This document shows, in pieces, positions 48,075-56,859 of a DNA stretch of 64,000 nt (positions are counted from its first letter, which is position 1; each line of letters starts with the position of its first letter). The stretch is taken from NCBI RefSeq assembly GCF_002926065.1, contig NZ_PREZ01000004.1, forward strand, positions 62,001 through 126,000, given 5' to 3'. This DNA is from Jeotgalibacillus proteolyticus (GTDB taxonomy: Bacteria > Bacillota > Bacilli > Bacillales > Jeotgalibacillaceae). The notes beneath the pieces were generated by a model. That model was not told where the DNA came from, ran no database searches, and saw only the letters and a program-made list of their open reading frames with translations. The position numbers and the translations under genes are program-made.

Positions 48075-48842
48075 TTAAAGTACATTCCATTCCGACAGCG
48101 AGTTAATAGAATAAGTAGGCTGCTTTGCCATCGTCTGCAATATTTCCCTAGTGGTCACTCCGGTATGAACGATAATGGTATCCATCCCTACGTTTATTCC
48201 AGCAGTTATATCAGTATCATAATTGTCGCCGATCATTGCTACATCTTCTTTTGGCAGTCCTAAAACCTTTAATGCCTGTTCCATAATAATCGCTTCAGGC
48301 TTTCCAATAAAAACAGGTTGTGTCTGAGTGGAAACAGCTATAACAGAAGTAAGGGATCCATTACCCGGAAGCAGCCCACGTTCTGTTGGAATCGCAATGT
48401 CACCATTTGTTGAAATAAACCTTGCTCCTCCCCGTACAGCTAAGCAGCCCAGTGCCAGTTTTTCATATGTAATTTCTTTATCCAGACCGACCACTACATA
48501 GTCAGGAGAATCTGTAACCAGCTCCAGCCCTTCCTCAGTCAGGGCCTGTCTGATTCCTTCCCCTCCAATAACATAAATAGAAGCATGTTTCTTTTCCTGG
48601 GAAATAAATGCTGCCGTTGCCATTGAGGTGGTAAAAACCTGTTCCTCTGTTACAGGAACATCGAATTTTGTCAGATGCTCAGCCACCTGGACTGGCGTTT
48701 TCGAAGAGTTATTTGTAACAAATAAATATGGAATGCCACGCTCGTGAAGCTTTTTTACGAATAAAACAGCTTCCTCAATCCGCTCTGTTCCCCGATACAT
48801 TGTCCCATCCAAATCAATTAAATATCCTTTATAAGCTTTCAA
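48075..48842 (-). CDS. yutF: HAD-IIA sugar/acid phosphatase (YutF)
   Basis: 255 residues. HAD motifs: DLDGTMYRG (nucleophile Asp near 11), VTNNSSKTP (motif II) and a lysine in GKPEAIIMEQAL (motif III), then MIGDNYDTDI (motif IV), with a type IIA cap. It dephosphorylates small sugar phosphates or nucleotides. TTG start with AAAGGATG upstream. It keeps the B. subtilis order with yutE. Confidence 0.9.
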   Translation of the reverse strand: MKAYKGYLIDLDGTMYRGTERIEEAVLFVKKLHERGIPYLFVTNNSSKTPVQVAEHLTKFDVPVTEEQVFTTSMATAAFISQEKKHASIYVIGGEGIRQALTEEGLELVTDSPDYVVVGLDKEITYEKLALGCLAVRGGARFISTNGDIAIPTERGLLPGNGSLTSVIAVSTQTQPVFIGKPEAIIMEQALKVLGLPKEDVAMIGDNYDTDITAGINVGMDTIIVHTGVTTREILQTMAKQPTYSINSLSEWNVL

Positions 48843-48877
48843 CTTCTACATCCTTTCCTAAATACAGCAGTAAACAT

Positions 48878-49315
48878 TTATTTTCTAAAAGCCGAGACCG
48901 GGCCAAGCTCATCAAGCAAATATTTTCTTACACTGCCAGGGAATTTTATTACTGCGGGCATAGCCTCCTGAATAATTTCTTCCAGCCTTTGATGATCAAT
49001 CGTTAAATAGTGCTGGACAAGAGGCTTTCTCAATTCAATTACTTTCTTTAAAGGCGCTGCCATATTATCCTGAATCACTTTTTCATCCTCCAGGATATCA
49101 ATAATATCCTCATAGCTGCCCGGATCCCGCATAATAAACCCGTCAATCATACTGTTTCCTACATCCAAAATACTTTCAATCACCATTTGAATGCTTCTTT
49201 CAAGAGCCAGCTGATCAAGTGGTGTTTCCCAGGATGGATTACTGTTCAGTAAAGTCACTTTATTTTCCAGATACACAAGCGTCTGTTCTATTGTTTCTCG
49301 ATCAACAAAATACAT
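48878..49315 (-). CDS. yutE: DUF86/HepT-like protein (YutE)
   Basis: 145 residues, helical, starting MYFVDRETIEQTLVYLENK with LERSIQMVIESILDVGNSMI, the DUF86 (HepT-like) signature. The usual RxxxxHxY active-site motif of HepT toxins appears degenerate (RKPLVQHY), and there is no MntA-like nucleotidyltransferase beside it. It is therefore probably a housekeeping relative rather than a toxin. Confidence 0.83.
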   Translation of the reverse strand: MYFVDRETIEQTLVYLENKVTLLNSNPSWETPLDQLALERSIQMVIESILDVGNSMIDGFIMRDPGSYEDIIDILEDEKVIQDNMAAPLKKVIELRKPLVQHYLTIDHQRLEEIIQEAMPAVIKFPGSVRKYLLDELGPVSAFRK

Positions 49316-49471
49316 CCTTTTTCACTCCATTATAAATTCGCTCTTTTATTTCCATCATTAGTTTACCACATTTTTAAACGGCTCTTTTAGCACAAGCTTC
49401 CTTACCGGGAACAATTTTCGTGTAAAAATCCCTTCTTTTTGGGCAGTCTATAGACAAGGAGGCTTTTGCTG

Positions 49472-49708
49472 ATGGGAAAAAAAGAAGAGTACAGTGATTT
49501 TTCTAATGTTGAAGTCGGAAGAGAATACTTAGTACCGGAAACCTTACCGGAAGGGCCTTACGGGTCTCCCAGAGGAAAGTACTCATTAGTGAAAAATAAA
49601 TCAGGTCCCTGGCGCGAAGGACAGCGCTACTACAGTGCCTTCAATTATGAAAATAAGTCCTTGCACGAAGACATTCCAAGACAAGTCCCCGGTTCACACA
49701 TTCCCTAA
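49472..49708 (+). CDS. small hypothetical protein
   Basis: 78 residues from the ATG behind AAGGAGG. Hydrophilic, rich in Tyr, Pro and Gly (EYLVPETLPEGPYGSPRGKYSLV...YYSAFNYENKSL). Small proteins of this style are frequent in Bacillaceae and sometimes sporulation-linked. No domain recognised. It ends at a shared terminator with yutD. Confidence 0.7.
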   Translation: MGKKEEYSDFSNVEVGREYLVPETLPEGPYGSPRGKYSLVKNKSGPWREGQRYYSAFNYENKSLHEDIPRQVPGSHIP

Positions 49709-49718
49709 AACGAAGATC

Positions 49719-49749
49719 AAAAAAATGACCTTCTGCGGGTCATTTTTTT
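49719..49749. terminator. bidirectional terminator between convergent genes
   Basis: AAAAAATGACC / GGGTCATTTTTTT hairpin, a 5-bp GC-containing core extended by A-T pairs. It overlaps the end of yutD. Confidence 0.8.
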
Positions 49750-50021
49750 GTCTTAACTTTTTTTAATACAAAATAAGGACAGCCAAAATTACAGTATTCA
49801 TACAAATAATCCTTTACTGTAGAGATCTTGGTGTCAAAGGACGATTTTTGATTATGATCATCAAAAAATCCTTTTAAGCGAAGCTGCCCGTAGCCCCAGT
49901 CCCCTACAATAAAATCATATTTATGTAATATTTCACTATATCTTCCTTCGAACGCTTCCTGATCAAATGCCTCGCGATACTCATCTACAATTTCATACGA
50001 TTGATTCTGAATGGAAATCAA
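49740..50021 (-). CDS. yutD: YutD family protein (DUF1027)
   Basis: 93 residues. YEIVDEYREAFDQEAFEGRYSEILHKYDFIVGDWGYGQLRLKGFFDD is the conserved core of YutD, followed by DYLYEYCNFGCPYFVLKK. The function of the family is not known; it is widespread in Firmicutes. TTG start with GGTGG upstream. Confidence 0.9.
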   Translation of the reverse strand: MISIQNQSYEIVDEYREAFDQEAFEGRYSEILHKYDFIVGDWGYGQLRLKGFFDDHNQKSSFDTKISTVKDYLYEYCNFGCPYFVLKKVKTKK

Positions 50022-50137
50022 CTAAAACACCACCCTAACATTACAAGCTATTACGTCCATTATACCTCAAAAACCATGATTTACTATGAAAAAAACAAGG
50101 TGAATAAGGACATCCTAGAAAGAAGGAGGGGAAGTTT

Positions 50138-50809
50138 ATGAAAAAATGCGCTTTTGTATTACTTGCAGGTTCACTCGCACTGACTGCCTGTTCAGTCCCT
50201 GACACGCCATCCGTTAAGCCTGAACAATCAGCTTCTGCTGATACAGGTGAAATGATTACGACAGAAAACAATTTTGGCTACTCAAGCAAAGCGTCAAATC
50301 CTAATGATAACCACGGGGAGAATGATGGAATTGTATACAACTTTGATCGCCAGGTAACGGCAGATGCTATTAGCAGATTTGGTGCCTCTTTACCTGGAAT
50401 AGAAAATGTATCAACGGTTGTAACAGATGAAGAAGTATTGATTTCGTATGAAGTGGCGCCGGACAATGATATGGACCGGAATGAACTGGCTGATCAGGTA
50501 AAGAAAAATGCTTTTTCAGTAGTGCCAAGATGGTACCATGTTTACGTAACGGATGATCCTGCTCTACGTGTTAATGTGGAAAGTCTTGCACAAACCCACT
50601 TAACAGATGAAGAAATGGAAACAGCTATTGCTTCTACCATTGAATTGATGAGAGAAAGCTCACCGCAAGGGTTCCGTGTGGATGAAGGCGAAAATGCGAA
50701 CGGAGAAACAAAAGATGAGGAAAGCCGGTCACATATGACTGAAGATCCGGTTGATCTTGCTCCGGCTGCAATGGATATTAAGGGAATAAAAGAAGCAGCA
50801 GATGCTTAA
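50138..50809 (+). CDS. yutC: YhcN/YlaJ-type sporulation lipoprotein (YutC)
   Basis: 223 residues with a lipoprotein signal (SLALTAC, Cys18). The YhcN/YlaJ domain spans about 85-175 (ADAISRFGASLPGIENVSTVVTDEEVLISYEV). The C-terminus is charged and disordered. Relatives are spore or forespore-membrane lipoproteins, and position after yutD is as in B. subtilis. AAGGAGGGG ribosome site. Confidence 0.87.
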   Translation: MKKCAFVLLAGSLALTACSVPDTPSVKPEQSASADTGEMITTENNFGYSSKASNPNDNHGENDGIVYNFDRQVTADAISRFGASLPGIENVSTVVTDEEVLISYEVAPDNDMDRNELADQVKKNAFSVVPRWYHVYVTDDPALRVNVESLAQTHLTDEEMETAIASTIELMRESSPQGFRVDEGENANGETKDEESRSHMTEDPVDLAPAAMDIKGIKEAADA

Positions 50810-50824
50810 TCTGCTGCTTCTTTG
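50792..50824. terminator. terminator shared by yutC and lipA
   Basis: GAAGCAGCAGA / TCTGCTGCTTC hairpin with a short T tract on the plus strand, overlapping the yutC stop. Confidence 0.8.
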
Positions 50825-50831
50825 AATTATA

Positions 50832-51755
50832 TTATTTTGCCTGCTCCGTCTTTTCGCCTTGTGCCTGGCGCGCTCTGGAAGCAGCATTTACCTGCTCATC
50901 TGCATGATAGGAAGAACGAACAAGCGGTCCGGCTTCACAATGCTTAAAGCCCTTGCCCATTGCAATTTTACGCAATTCCCCGAATTCCAGTGGTGTATAG
51001 TATTTAATTACCGGTAAATGCTTTTTCGTTGGCTGAAGGTACTGCCCAATCGTCATGATATCCACATCATGCGCCCGGAGATCATCCATGGTCTGTATGA
51101 TTTCTTCCTTGGTCTCGCCAAGACCGATCATTAGGCTTGATTTTGTAGGAATATCCGGCTGCAGCTCCTTCGAACGCTTTAACAGCTCCAATGAACGATG
51201 GTACTTAGCCCTTGCTCTGACCCTTGGAGTCAGTCTTTCAACGGTCTCAATATTATGATTTAAAATATCAGGTCTTGCATCCATAAGCGTTTTTATGTTG
51301 TCATAAATCCCGCCCATATCAGAAGGCAGAACTTCTATTGTTGTAAAAGGATTTTTCCTTTTAATTGCACTGACCGTTTCAGCAAAAACTGCTGCTCCGC
51401 CGTCCTTTAAATCATCTCTTGCTACAGCTGTAATTACAGCATGCTTTAAGTTCATTAGTTGAACTGAATCTGCCACGCGCTCCGGCTCTGCCAGGTCAAG
51501 CTCTGTTGGCAGACCTGTTTTAATTGCGCAAAAACGGCATGCACGCGTACAAACATCCCCAAGAATCATAAAGGTAGCTGTTCTTCTAATCCCCCAGCAT
51601 TCATGAATATTAGGGCATTTAGCTTCCTCACATACTGTATGAAGATTTTTTTCACGCATCATTTTTTTAAGGCCTGTGTAATTTTCATTGGTATTTAATT
51701 TTATTTTTAACCATTCAGGCTTTCTTAAATATCCATCTTTCGTTGTTGTACTCAT
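50832..51755 (-). CDS. lipA: lipoyl synthase
   Basis: 307 residues from ATG 51755 (GGGAGAG upstream). The auxiliary cluster motif [12 protein letters not shown] and the radical-SAM motif CTRACRFC are both intact, as is RSSYHAD near the end. It inserts two sulfur atoms into octanoyl groups on lipoyl domains, using two 4Fe-4S clusters. lytH, its neighbour in B. subtilis, is missing. Confidence 0.96.
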   Translation of the reverse strand: MSTTTKDGYLRKPEWLKIKLNTNENYTGLKKMMREKNLHTVCEEAKCPNIHECWGIRRTATFMILGDVCTRACRFCAIKTGLPTELDLAEPERVADSVQLMNLKHAVITAVARDDLKDGGAAVFAETVSAIKRKNPFTTIEVLPSDMGGIYDNIKTLMDARPDILNHNIETVERLTPRVRARAKYHRSLELLKRSKELQPDIPTKSSLMIGLGETKEEIIQTMDDLRAHDVDIMTIGQYLQPTKKHLPVIKYYTPLEFGELRKIAMGKGFKHCEAGPLVRSSYHADEQVNAASRARQAQGEKTEQAK

Positions 51756-51906
51756 TGTTTTCTCTCCCATCTAATTGGTCCATGGTACGAAACCGTTTGA
51801 GGTATCAAATCAATAGGCAAAATACTTATTATGTAAACAGTTTATCATTGTCACTTTATCACAGTAATCTGATGAAAACAAGACAGTACAGCGTATTTTA
51901 AGCATG

Positions 51907-51932
51907 AAAAAAGCCTGCAGGGATGCAGGCTT
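51907..51932 (-). terminator. terminator of metS-metP
   Basis: AGCCTGCA / TGCAGGCT hairpin followed on the minus strand by six Ts. Confidence 0.85.
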
Positions 51933-51944
51933 GAAGCTTTAGGA

Positions 51945-52052
51945 TTAAGTTGTTTTTTTGGATTTAACTACGGCGTTTGTAATACTTGCCGCCAAGCCTC
52001 CCCATAGAAGGGTAACCCCAATAATCATCATAACAATTGCACTTGCTGACAT
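51945..52052 (-). CDS. metS: methionine/alanine importer small subunit (MetS-like)
   Basis: 35 residues: one membrane helix (IVMMIIGVTLLWGGLAASITNAV) and a short Lys/Thr tail. ATG 52052 has AGGGGG upstream, 13 bases after the metP stop. Small MetS proteins are known to work with MetP in the actinobacterial transporter. The adjacent transporter makes this the likely role. Confidence 0.8.
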   Translation of the reverse strand: MSASAIVMMIIGVTLLWGGLAASITNAVVKSKKTT

Positions 52053-52065
52053 AGTGTAAACCCCC

Positions 52066-53586
52066 TTAGTTCGTATCCTTAAAGTCAGAATAATTTTTCC
52101 CCCATTTACCAATTGAGAAGAGGATTCCGGCAATCAGCGCGAACGCTGCAACTGCGACTCCTCCAAACAAAGTAAACGCATTACTGTATCCCTCATAGTT
52201 TCCAGTATCGTTATCAAACTGCTGAAGAATGTTTAATTTCAACAGGCCAAACATCATATAGCCAAGTACGACTGGTGTAACAAATCCAAGACAGATCTTC
52301 CACCATCCTCCAAGATGAATATCGGAAGTAAGATTTGCATGTGTCTGAAGCGTGTTTGTTTTTCTCAGGATCCATACGACCATGATCACTTCTACAAGTC
52401 CGACTGCTGCAACACCAAACTGGTTAATGTAGTAATCAGCCAGGTCAAGGAAGAATAATCCGCCCTGAGTTGCGAAAAGGATCGAAATTGTAGCAGCAAG
52501 TCCGCCGCCTAGAATTACGGCTTTATTACGGGTGACGCCGAATTTTTCCGTAACACCTGCTACATAGGTTTCAGTGATCGACATAAGTGACGTCAACCCG
52601 GCAAGCGTAAGTGACAGGAAGAACAGCACGCCAAAGAATCCGTTAAAGCCAGGAAACTGATTGATGATTTGCGGAAAGACTACGAAAGCGAGTCCTACCC
52701 CTGCTGAAGCTACTTCATCAACTGGTACACTCAATTGAGTTGCCATGAATCCAAGAGCCGCAAAGACTCCAATCCCTGCGAGCAATTCAAAACCTGAATT
52801 TGCAAACCCTGTAATAAACGCATTGTTTGTAATATCCGATTTTTTCGGCAAGTAACTTGAATAAGTAATCATAATAGCAAATGCAATAGATAAACTGAAG
52901 AAAATATGTCCATAAGCTGCAACCCATACCGACGGGTTCATAATTTCACTGAAATTCGGCTCGAAAAATGCATTTAAACCAGTAGCAGCACCTTCCAATG
53001 TAACCGCCCGAACCACAATAATTAAAAATAGGATTACGAGTGTTGGAATGAAGATTCTGTTTGCGATCTCAATTCCTTTTTTAACTCCTTTAAGAAGAAT
53101 CCCAAGCGTAATAACCCAAACAAGAATTAACGGGATTAAAACTCCCCACACAATTCCGCCGGTTTCTCCTGGTGCCACATCAAGCTTGAGGAAGTCGGCA
53201 AATAAAAATGATTCGGTGTCATCTCCCCATGCGAGATTAAATGAAAATAAAGTGTAGCGCATAGCCCACGCAATAATTACTGCATAGTACGTAGAAATGA
53301 CAAAGGCCACCAGAACGCCCCACCAGCCAAGCCATTCCGCTCTTTTGCCGCCAGCACGAAAGAATGAAAGCGGAGCTGATCCTCTGTATTTATGGCCGAG
53401 TGTAAATTCCATAATTAAAATCGGAATACCTGCTGTTAAGAGTGCAAATAAATATGGAATTAAAAATGCTCCTCCACCATTTTCGTAGGCAACATAAGGA
53501 AATCGCCAAATATTCCCCAGTCCTACAGCTGAACCAACCGCAGCTAAGATAAATCCTGCACGCGTCCCCCACTGTTGACGATTCAT
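52066..53586 (-). CDS. metP: sodium-dependent amino-acid transporter, SNF family (MetP-like)
   Basis: 506 residues with about twelve membrane segments and the LeuT-fold signature GSAVGLGNIWRFPYVAYENGGGAF at the start. The family imports amino acids with Na+. Partnering with a MetS-type peptide suggests methionine and/or alanine. No SAM or other riboswitch was seen upstream; the 398-bp gap has only a small hairpin (AGATTAT / ATAATCT). Confidence 0.88.
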   Translation of the reverse strand: MNRQQWGTRAGFILAAVGSAVGLGNIWRFPYVAYENGGGAFLIPYLFALLTAGIPILIMEFTLGHKYRGSAPLSFFRAGGKRAEWLGWWGVLVAFVISTYYAVIIAWAMRYTLFSFNLAWGDDTESFLFADFLKLDVAPGETGGIVWGVLIPLILVWVITLGILLKGVKKGIEIANRIFIPTLVILFLIIVVRAVTLEGAATGLNAFFEPNFSEIMNPSVWVAAYGHIFFSLSIAFAIMITYSSYLPKKSDITNNAFITGFANSGFELLAGIGVFAALGFMATQLSVPVDEVASAGVGLAFVVFPQIINQFPGFNGFFGVLFFLSLTLAGLTSLMSITETYVAGVTEKFGVTRNKAVILGGGLAATISILFATQGGLFFLDLADYYINQFGVAAVGLVEVIMVVWILRKTNTLQTHANLTSDIHLGGWWKICLGFVTPVVLGYMMFGLLKLNILQQFDNDTGNYEGYSNAFTLFGGVAVAAFALIAGILFSIGKWGKNYSDFKDTN

Positions 53587-53933
53587 CTTTTTCCCCCCTA
53601 ATTAACTTCCAATTTGCGTCAGAAGTTTTTATATATTCAGATTATTTCTGATAATCTAAAAATAGTATAGCACTTGGTGCCTAATTGTAAAAGAACTATT
53701 TAATATAAATTTAAAATTATAGCAGCATAGAACATCTCCGATAAAACTTCTTGGTTTTAAGGGAATCCAGATCATATAAAGGTATGGTATAAATACTTTA
53801 TACATATATGAATAAAACAGCTCGCAGGTCTAAAGTCCTTTCTGCTTACTCGTTTTATAAAGAGTACGATTACAAATTTTATCAAACTTTGCTTATTTAT
53901 CATGAATACAAAAAATCACTTTTTCAGCAAAAC
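53587..53933. other. AT-rich intergenic region without recognisable gene
   Basis: Between metP and the NhaC-type gene's terminator. A TATACT box with weak -35 and the hairpin AGATTAT-loop-ATAATCT lie on the minus strand near 53640-53675 and probably belong to the metP promoter and leader. A plus-strand open frame (53808-54014) runs through a terminator and lacks a ribosome site. Confidence 0.5.
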
Positions 53934-53961
53934 AAAAAAACCGCCGGAGAGATCCAGCGGC
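53934..53961 (-). terminator. terminator of the NhaC-type transporter gene
   Basis: The minus strand reads CCGCTGGA-loop-TCCGGCGG followed by seven Ts. Confidence 0.85.
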
Positions 53962-53984
53962 TTAAATCGTCAGTATTCTTTCTA

Positions 53985-55610
53985 TTAGTTACTGTCCAGA
54001 CCTTCTTTAGCTGATACGACTCTTGCTTTATCGGGATTACGCCCCATAATTAACGCAAATGCGGCAAGGAGCACAACAACCAGGCCCAGAGCCAGCCAGG
54101 TATTGCCTGTAAAGCCAAGTACAATATAACCGAGGGAAGCCATGACTGCACCAGTTACGGCATATGGCACCTGGGTAATAACGTGGTCAATATGGTTGCT
54201 TCCTGCACCGGTTGAAGAAAGAATTGTAGTATCGGAAATTGGTGAACAGTGATCGCCAAATACCGCTCCAGCCAGAACAGCAGCAAGTGCCGGCAGCAGC
54301 AGAGAAATATCTGTGCTTGCAGCTATAGTGCCGGCAATCGGCAGCAGAATACCGAATGACCCCCACGAAGTTCCTGTAGAAAATGCCATTACACCTGCAA
54401 CAAGGAATAGCAGAACCGGCAGCCAGGCTATATTAAGATCAGCAGCTTCTACTACGCCTGCAAGGTATTCACCCGTTTCCAGATCCCCTATTAACCCAAC
54501 GATCATCCAGGCAAAAACCAGGATATAGATAGCTGGAAGCATTGACTTGATTCCCTCTTTAAGCCCGAGGAAAAATTCAGTGCCGCCAATTTTATTTGAC
54601 CGGTTAATTTGACGAATGAAGAAACCGATCGATATTAAAAGACCAAATAATGCTCCGTAGACAAGCGATTTTGCTACATCTGTGTATTCAAACATTTGAA
54701 GGAGTGTAGCTGAATTGCCGGTGTCTTCCAAATAAAGCTGACTGCCTGTCCACATCATGGCAGCAACCGTTCCTGTTACTAAGGCAATGATTGGCCAGAT
54801 CAGGTCACCAACTGTACCATGACTGCTCGTAGGCAGGTCATTTTTAAGCTCGCCTGGGATGTCTTTTGTTTCATCATATACTTTCCCGGTTTCAATCGCA
54901 CGGTTTTCATGCTTTCTCATTTGTCCAAAGTCAACGCCACGGAATGCCACAATAAAAACAATTCCAAGAGCCGACCATACGTATAGATTCATTGGAACCA
55001 TCTGCATGAACGCTGAGAATGGAGTGTAATCTGTAATAGAATGAGTAGTTAAGATTCCTCCTATTACAGCAATAATATAAGCGCCCCAGCTTGATACTGG
55101 TGAAACCACGCAGACAGGTGCTGCAGTGGAATCAATTAAATAAGCAAGCTTGGCACGGGACACCCGGTGGCGATCGGTAAGCGGTCTGGCAACCTGTCCC
55201 ACTGCAAGGCTGTTAAAATAATCATCAATGAAAATGATAATACCAAGACAAGCCGTCAGCACTTGAGCTCCCGCACGTGTCTTCACGCGTTTCATTGCCC
55301 ACTCTCCGAATGCTCTTGCTCCTCCGGAGATGTTAATAAATGCTGTAATAACACCTAGGATAAGTAAAAATAGCATGATAAAAATGTTCCAGAGATTAAG
55401 TGCACCGGCTTCCCCGGCTTCTCCGTATTCCCAAAAAACTCCGCTAAACGACAGCCATAACGTCTCAGCGGTTCCAATAGGAGAAAAATCAACAAGCAGC
55501 AATGCCGCTGTTATGATTCCTGCTCCAAGCGATAATAAAACTCTCCTTGTCAGAATAACCATCAATATGGCAACGACAGGCGGTAAAAGAGATAACCAGG
55601 TTCCTTCCAT
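53985..55610 (-). CDS. NhaC-superfamily transporter, probable lysine permease (LysW-like)
   Basis: 541 residues with about twelve membrane segments. IFIDDYFNSLAVGQVARPLTDRHRVSRAKLAYLIDSTAAPVCVVSPVSSWG and FSTGTSWGSFGILLPI...FGDHCSPISDTTILSSTG are conserved in the NhaC superfamily, usually annotated Na+/H+ antiporters. The lysine riboswitch just upstream argues that this member imports lysine, as proposed for L-box-controlled NhaC-type transporters (LysW). ATG with AAAAGGAGG upstream. Confidence 0.87.
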   Translation of the reverse strand: MEGTWLSLLPPVVAILMVILTRRVLLSLGAGIITAALLLVDFSPIGTAETLWLSFSGVFWEYGEAGEAGALNLWNIFIMLFLLILGVITAFINISGGARAFGEWAMKRVKTRAGAQVLTACLGIIIFIDDYFNSLAVGQVARPLTDRHRVSRAKLAYLIDSTAAPVCVVSPVSSWGAYIIAVIGGILTTHSITDYTPFSAFMQMVPMNLYVWSALGIVFIVAFRGVDFGQMRKHENRAIETGKVYDETKDIPGELKNDLPTSSHGTVGDLIWPIIALVTGTVAAMMWTGSQLYLEDTGNSATLLQMFEYTDVAKSLVYGALFGLLISIGFFIRQINRSNKIGGTEFFLGLKEGIKSMLPAIYILVFAWMIVGLIGDLETGEYLAGVVEAADLNIAWLPVLLFLVAGVMAFSTGTSWGSFGILLPIAGTIAASTDISLLLPALAAVLAGAVFGDHCSPISDTTILSSTGAGSNHIDHVITQVPYAVTGAVMASLGYIVLGFTGNTWLALGLVVVLLAAFALIMGRNPDKARVVSAKEGLDSN

Positions 55611-55663
55611 AATGTCCTCCTTTTATCTTGATAGGGTATCTGGGGCATATCGTTCGAAAACAC

Positions 55664-55910
55664 AAAAAGGGTAATGATAGAGGTCTCTACCATTACCCGG
55701 TTAGTTAGTAATGAATGTATGCTCCATCACGATCTGTAGCTCCTCATAACATAAATTGATATGCCATGAGAGTGTTATCCTTGTTCAGGACAACCCCAAT
55801 AATAACACCCCGACTGATGCTATTATTTCGGCAGCTTGCCCTTTCACCGGTGATCATTGTTGTCATCCTTACACCGCCTACTCTTAAAAGCTGCTCCTCT
55901 ACCCCATCGG
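55664..55910 (-). promoter_or_regulatory. lysine riboswitch (L box) with terminator
   Basis: On the minus strand the aptamer core is recognisable in order: GGTAGAGGAGC, AAGAGTAGGCG, GGTGAAAGGG, GCCGAAA, GGGGTTGTCCTGAACAAGGATAAC (broken here by the helix) and ACTCTCATGGC, then a closing strand CTAC...ATC. A strong terminator (GGGTAATGGTAGAGA / its complement, 55669-55698, plus Ts) follows before the transporter start. Lysine binding would favour the terminator and switch the gene off. This is the pattern of B. subtilis lysC and other L boxes. Confidence 0.92.
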
Positions 55911-55976
55911 ATTATGATGTGGTTTTATTCTTTTTACTTATTTATAATAGCAGTCTATTGCTTTTAAATCAAGATA

Positions 55977-56759
55977 TTATGGAGTGGGAAGCGGTACTTC
56001 TAAGGAAGGGGACATTCCTTCCCCTACATTATAGATTTCAGGAACCTGTCCTCTGATCATGCCCATCGCCACTGGTATATCCTGTTCAATGGTGGTTACT
56101 TTGGTTGCAAACGGAACAATAATCTGAACGTTTACAACCAAATGAATATTAATCTGAACAAATGCATTATTTATCCCAAATTCACTAATAACCGATTTTA
56201 TATTTGACGTGACATCTCCTACTGCATGGAATCGGATCGGAATTCTGGGACCGAGATTTCCAAGTAAAGCGTTATTCGTCGCCTGGCCTAAGGGCACGGT
56301 ATAAACGATCCCTTCCATCTCTCCTGATTCCTCAATCTCAATATTGAGATCTGTTAATGAGCGAAGAATACTTGTATCCCCCCGTTCGATTGCACGAAGA
56401 TGTGCCTGTACCAGCTGTGTCGTTTCAGTTTGAACACGATTAATAATTTCCGTATTAAATTGAGTGGTAACCATTTCTGCTGAATCAGTGGGCACATTTT
56501 CAATAATTTCATTTATATCCATTATATTGGCCACTTCACGGTTAACAGCCTTGCTTATTACAAGAGCTCCGATTTTTTTTGTTTGTGATTCAGCATAAAT
56601 CATTAAGGTAGGCTTAATTCCGGTATTAATCATAAGCAGACCAAGTGAGGTAAAACCAATAAATAAAATCATAGAGAGCAGCCAAACATATCTGATTGGT
56701 ATTGGCCGAAATGTATTTCGGGGTCTCCACTTCACAAAAAACGCCCTCCTTCGCTTCAT
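55977..56759 (-). CDS. yunB: sporulation protein YunB
   Basis: About 260 residues: a basic N-terminus (MKRRRAFFVKWRPRN), one membrane segment (about 22-45) and an extracytoplasmic domain with IPIRFHAVGDVTSNIKSVISEFGINNAFVQINIHLVVNVQIIVPF. YunB is needed for normal sporulation in B. subtilis. The start is uncertain: the ATG has no good ribosome site and a TTG 21 bases upstream is possible. Confidence 0.87.
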   Translation of the reverse strand: MKRRRAFFVKWRPRNTFRPIPIRYVWLLSMILFIGFTSLGLLMINTGIKPTLMIYAESQTKKIGALVISKAVNREVANIMDINEIIENVPTDSAEMVTTQFNTEIINRVQTETTQLVQAHLRAIERGDTSILRSLTDLNIEIEESGEMEGIVYTVPLGQATNNALLGNLGPRIPIRFHAVGDVTSNIKSVISEFGINNAFVQINIHLVVNVQIIVPFATKVTTIEQDIPVAMGMIRGQVPEIYNVGEGMSPSLEVPLPTP

Positions 56760-56859
56760 TATATGCGAAGAAATGGGCAATTTTCCTATAATCTGAATAG
56801 AAGAGAAATCCTGATGCTTCCCTGAAGACAGGAGACAGGATATTTAAGGAGTTTCCCGA

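Noticed and set aside
48878-49315. HepT-type toxin of a toxin-antitoxin pair
   Set aside because: Motif degenerate, no MntA-like partner gene, and the gene is the conserved yutE in its usual place.
53587-53700. Possible SAM riboswitch or T box before metP
   Set aside because: None of the conserved aptamer or T-box elements could be found; only a simple 7-bp hairpin is present.
53808-54014. 68-codon plus-strand frame between metP and the NhaC-type gene
   Set aside because: No ribosome site, passes through the terminator of the opposite gene and into its coding sequence.
55766-56056. 96-codon plus-strand frame upstream of yunB
   Set aside because: It lies antisense to the lysine riboswitch and the end of yunB; the open frame is accidental.
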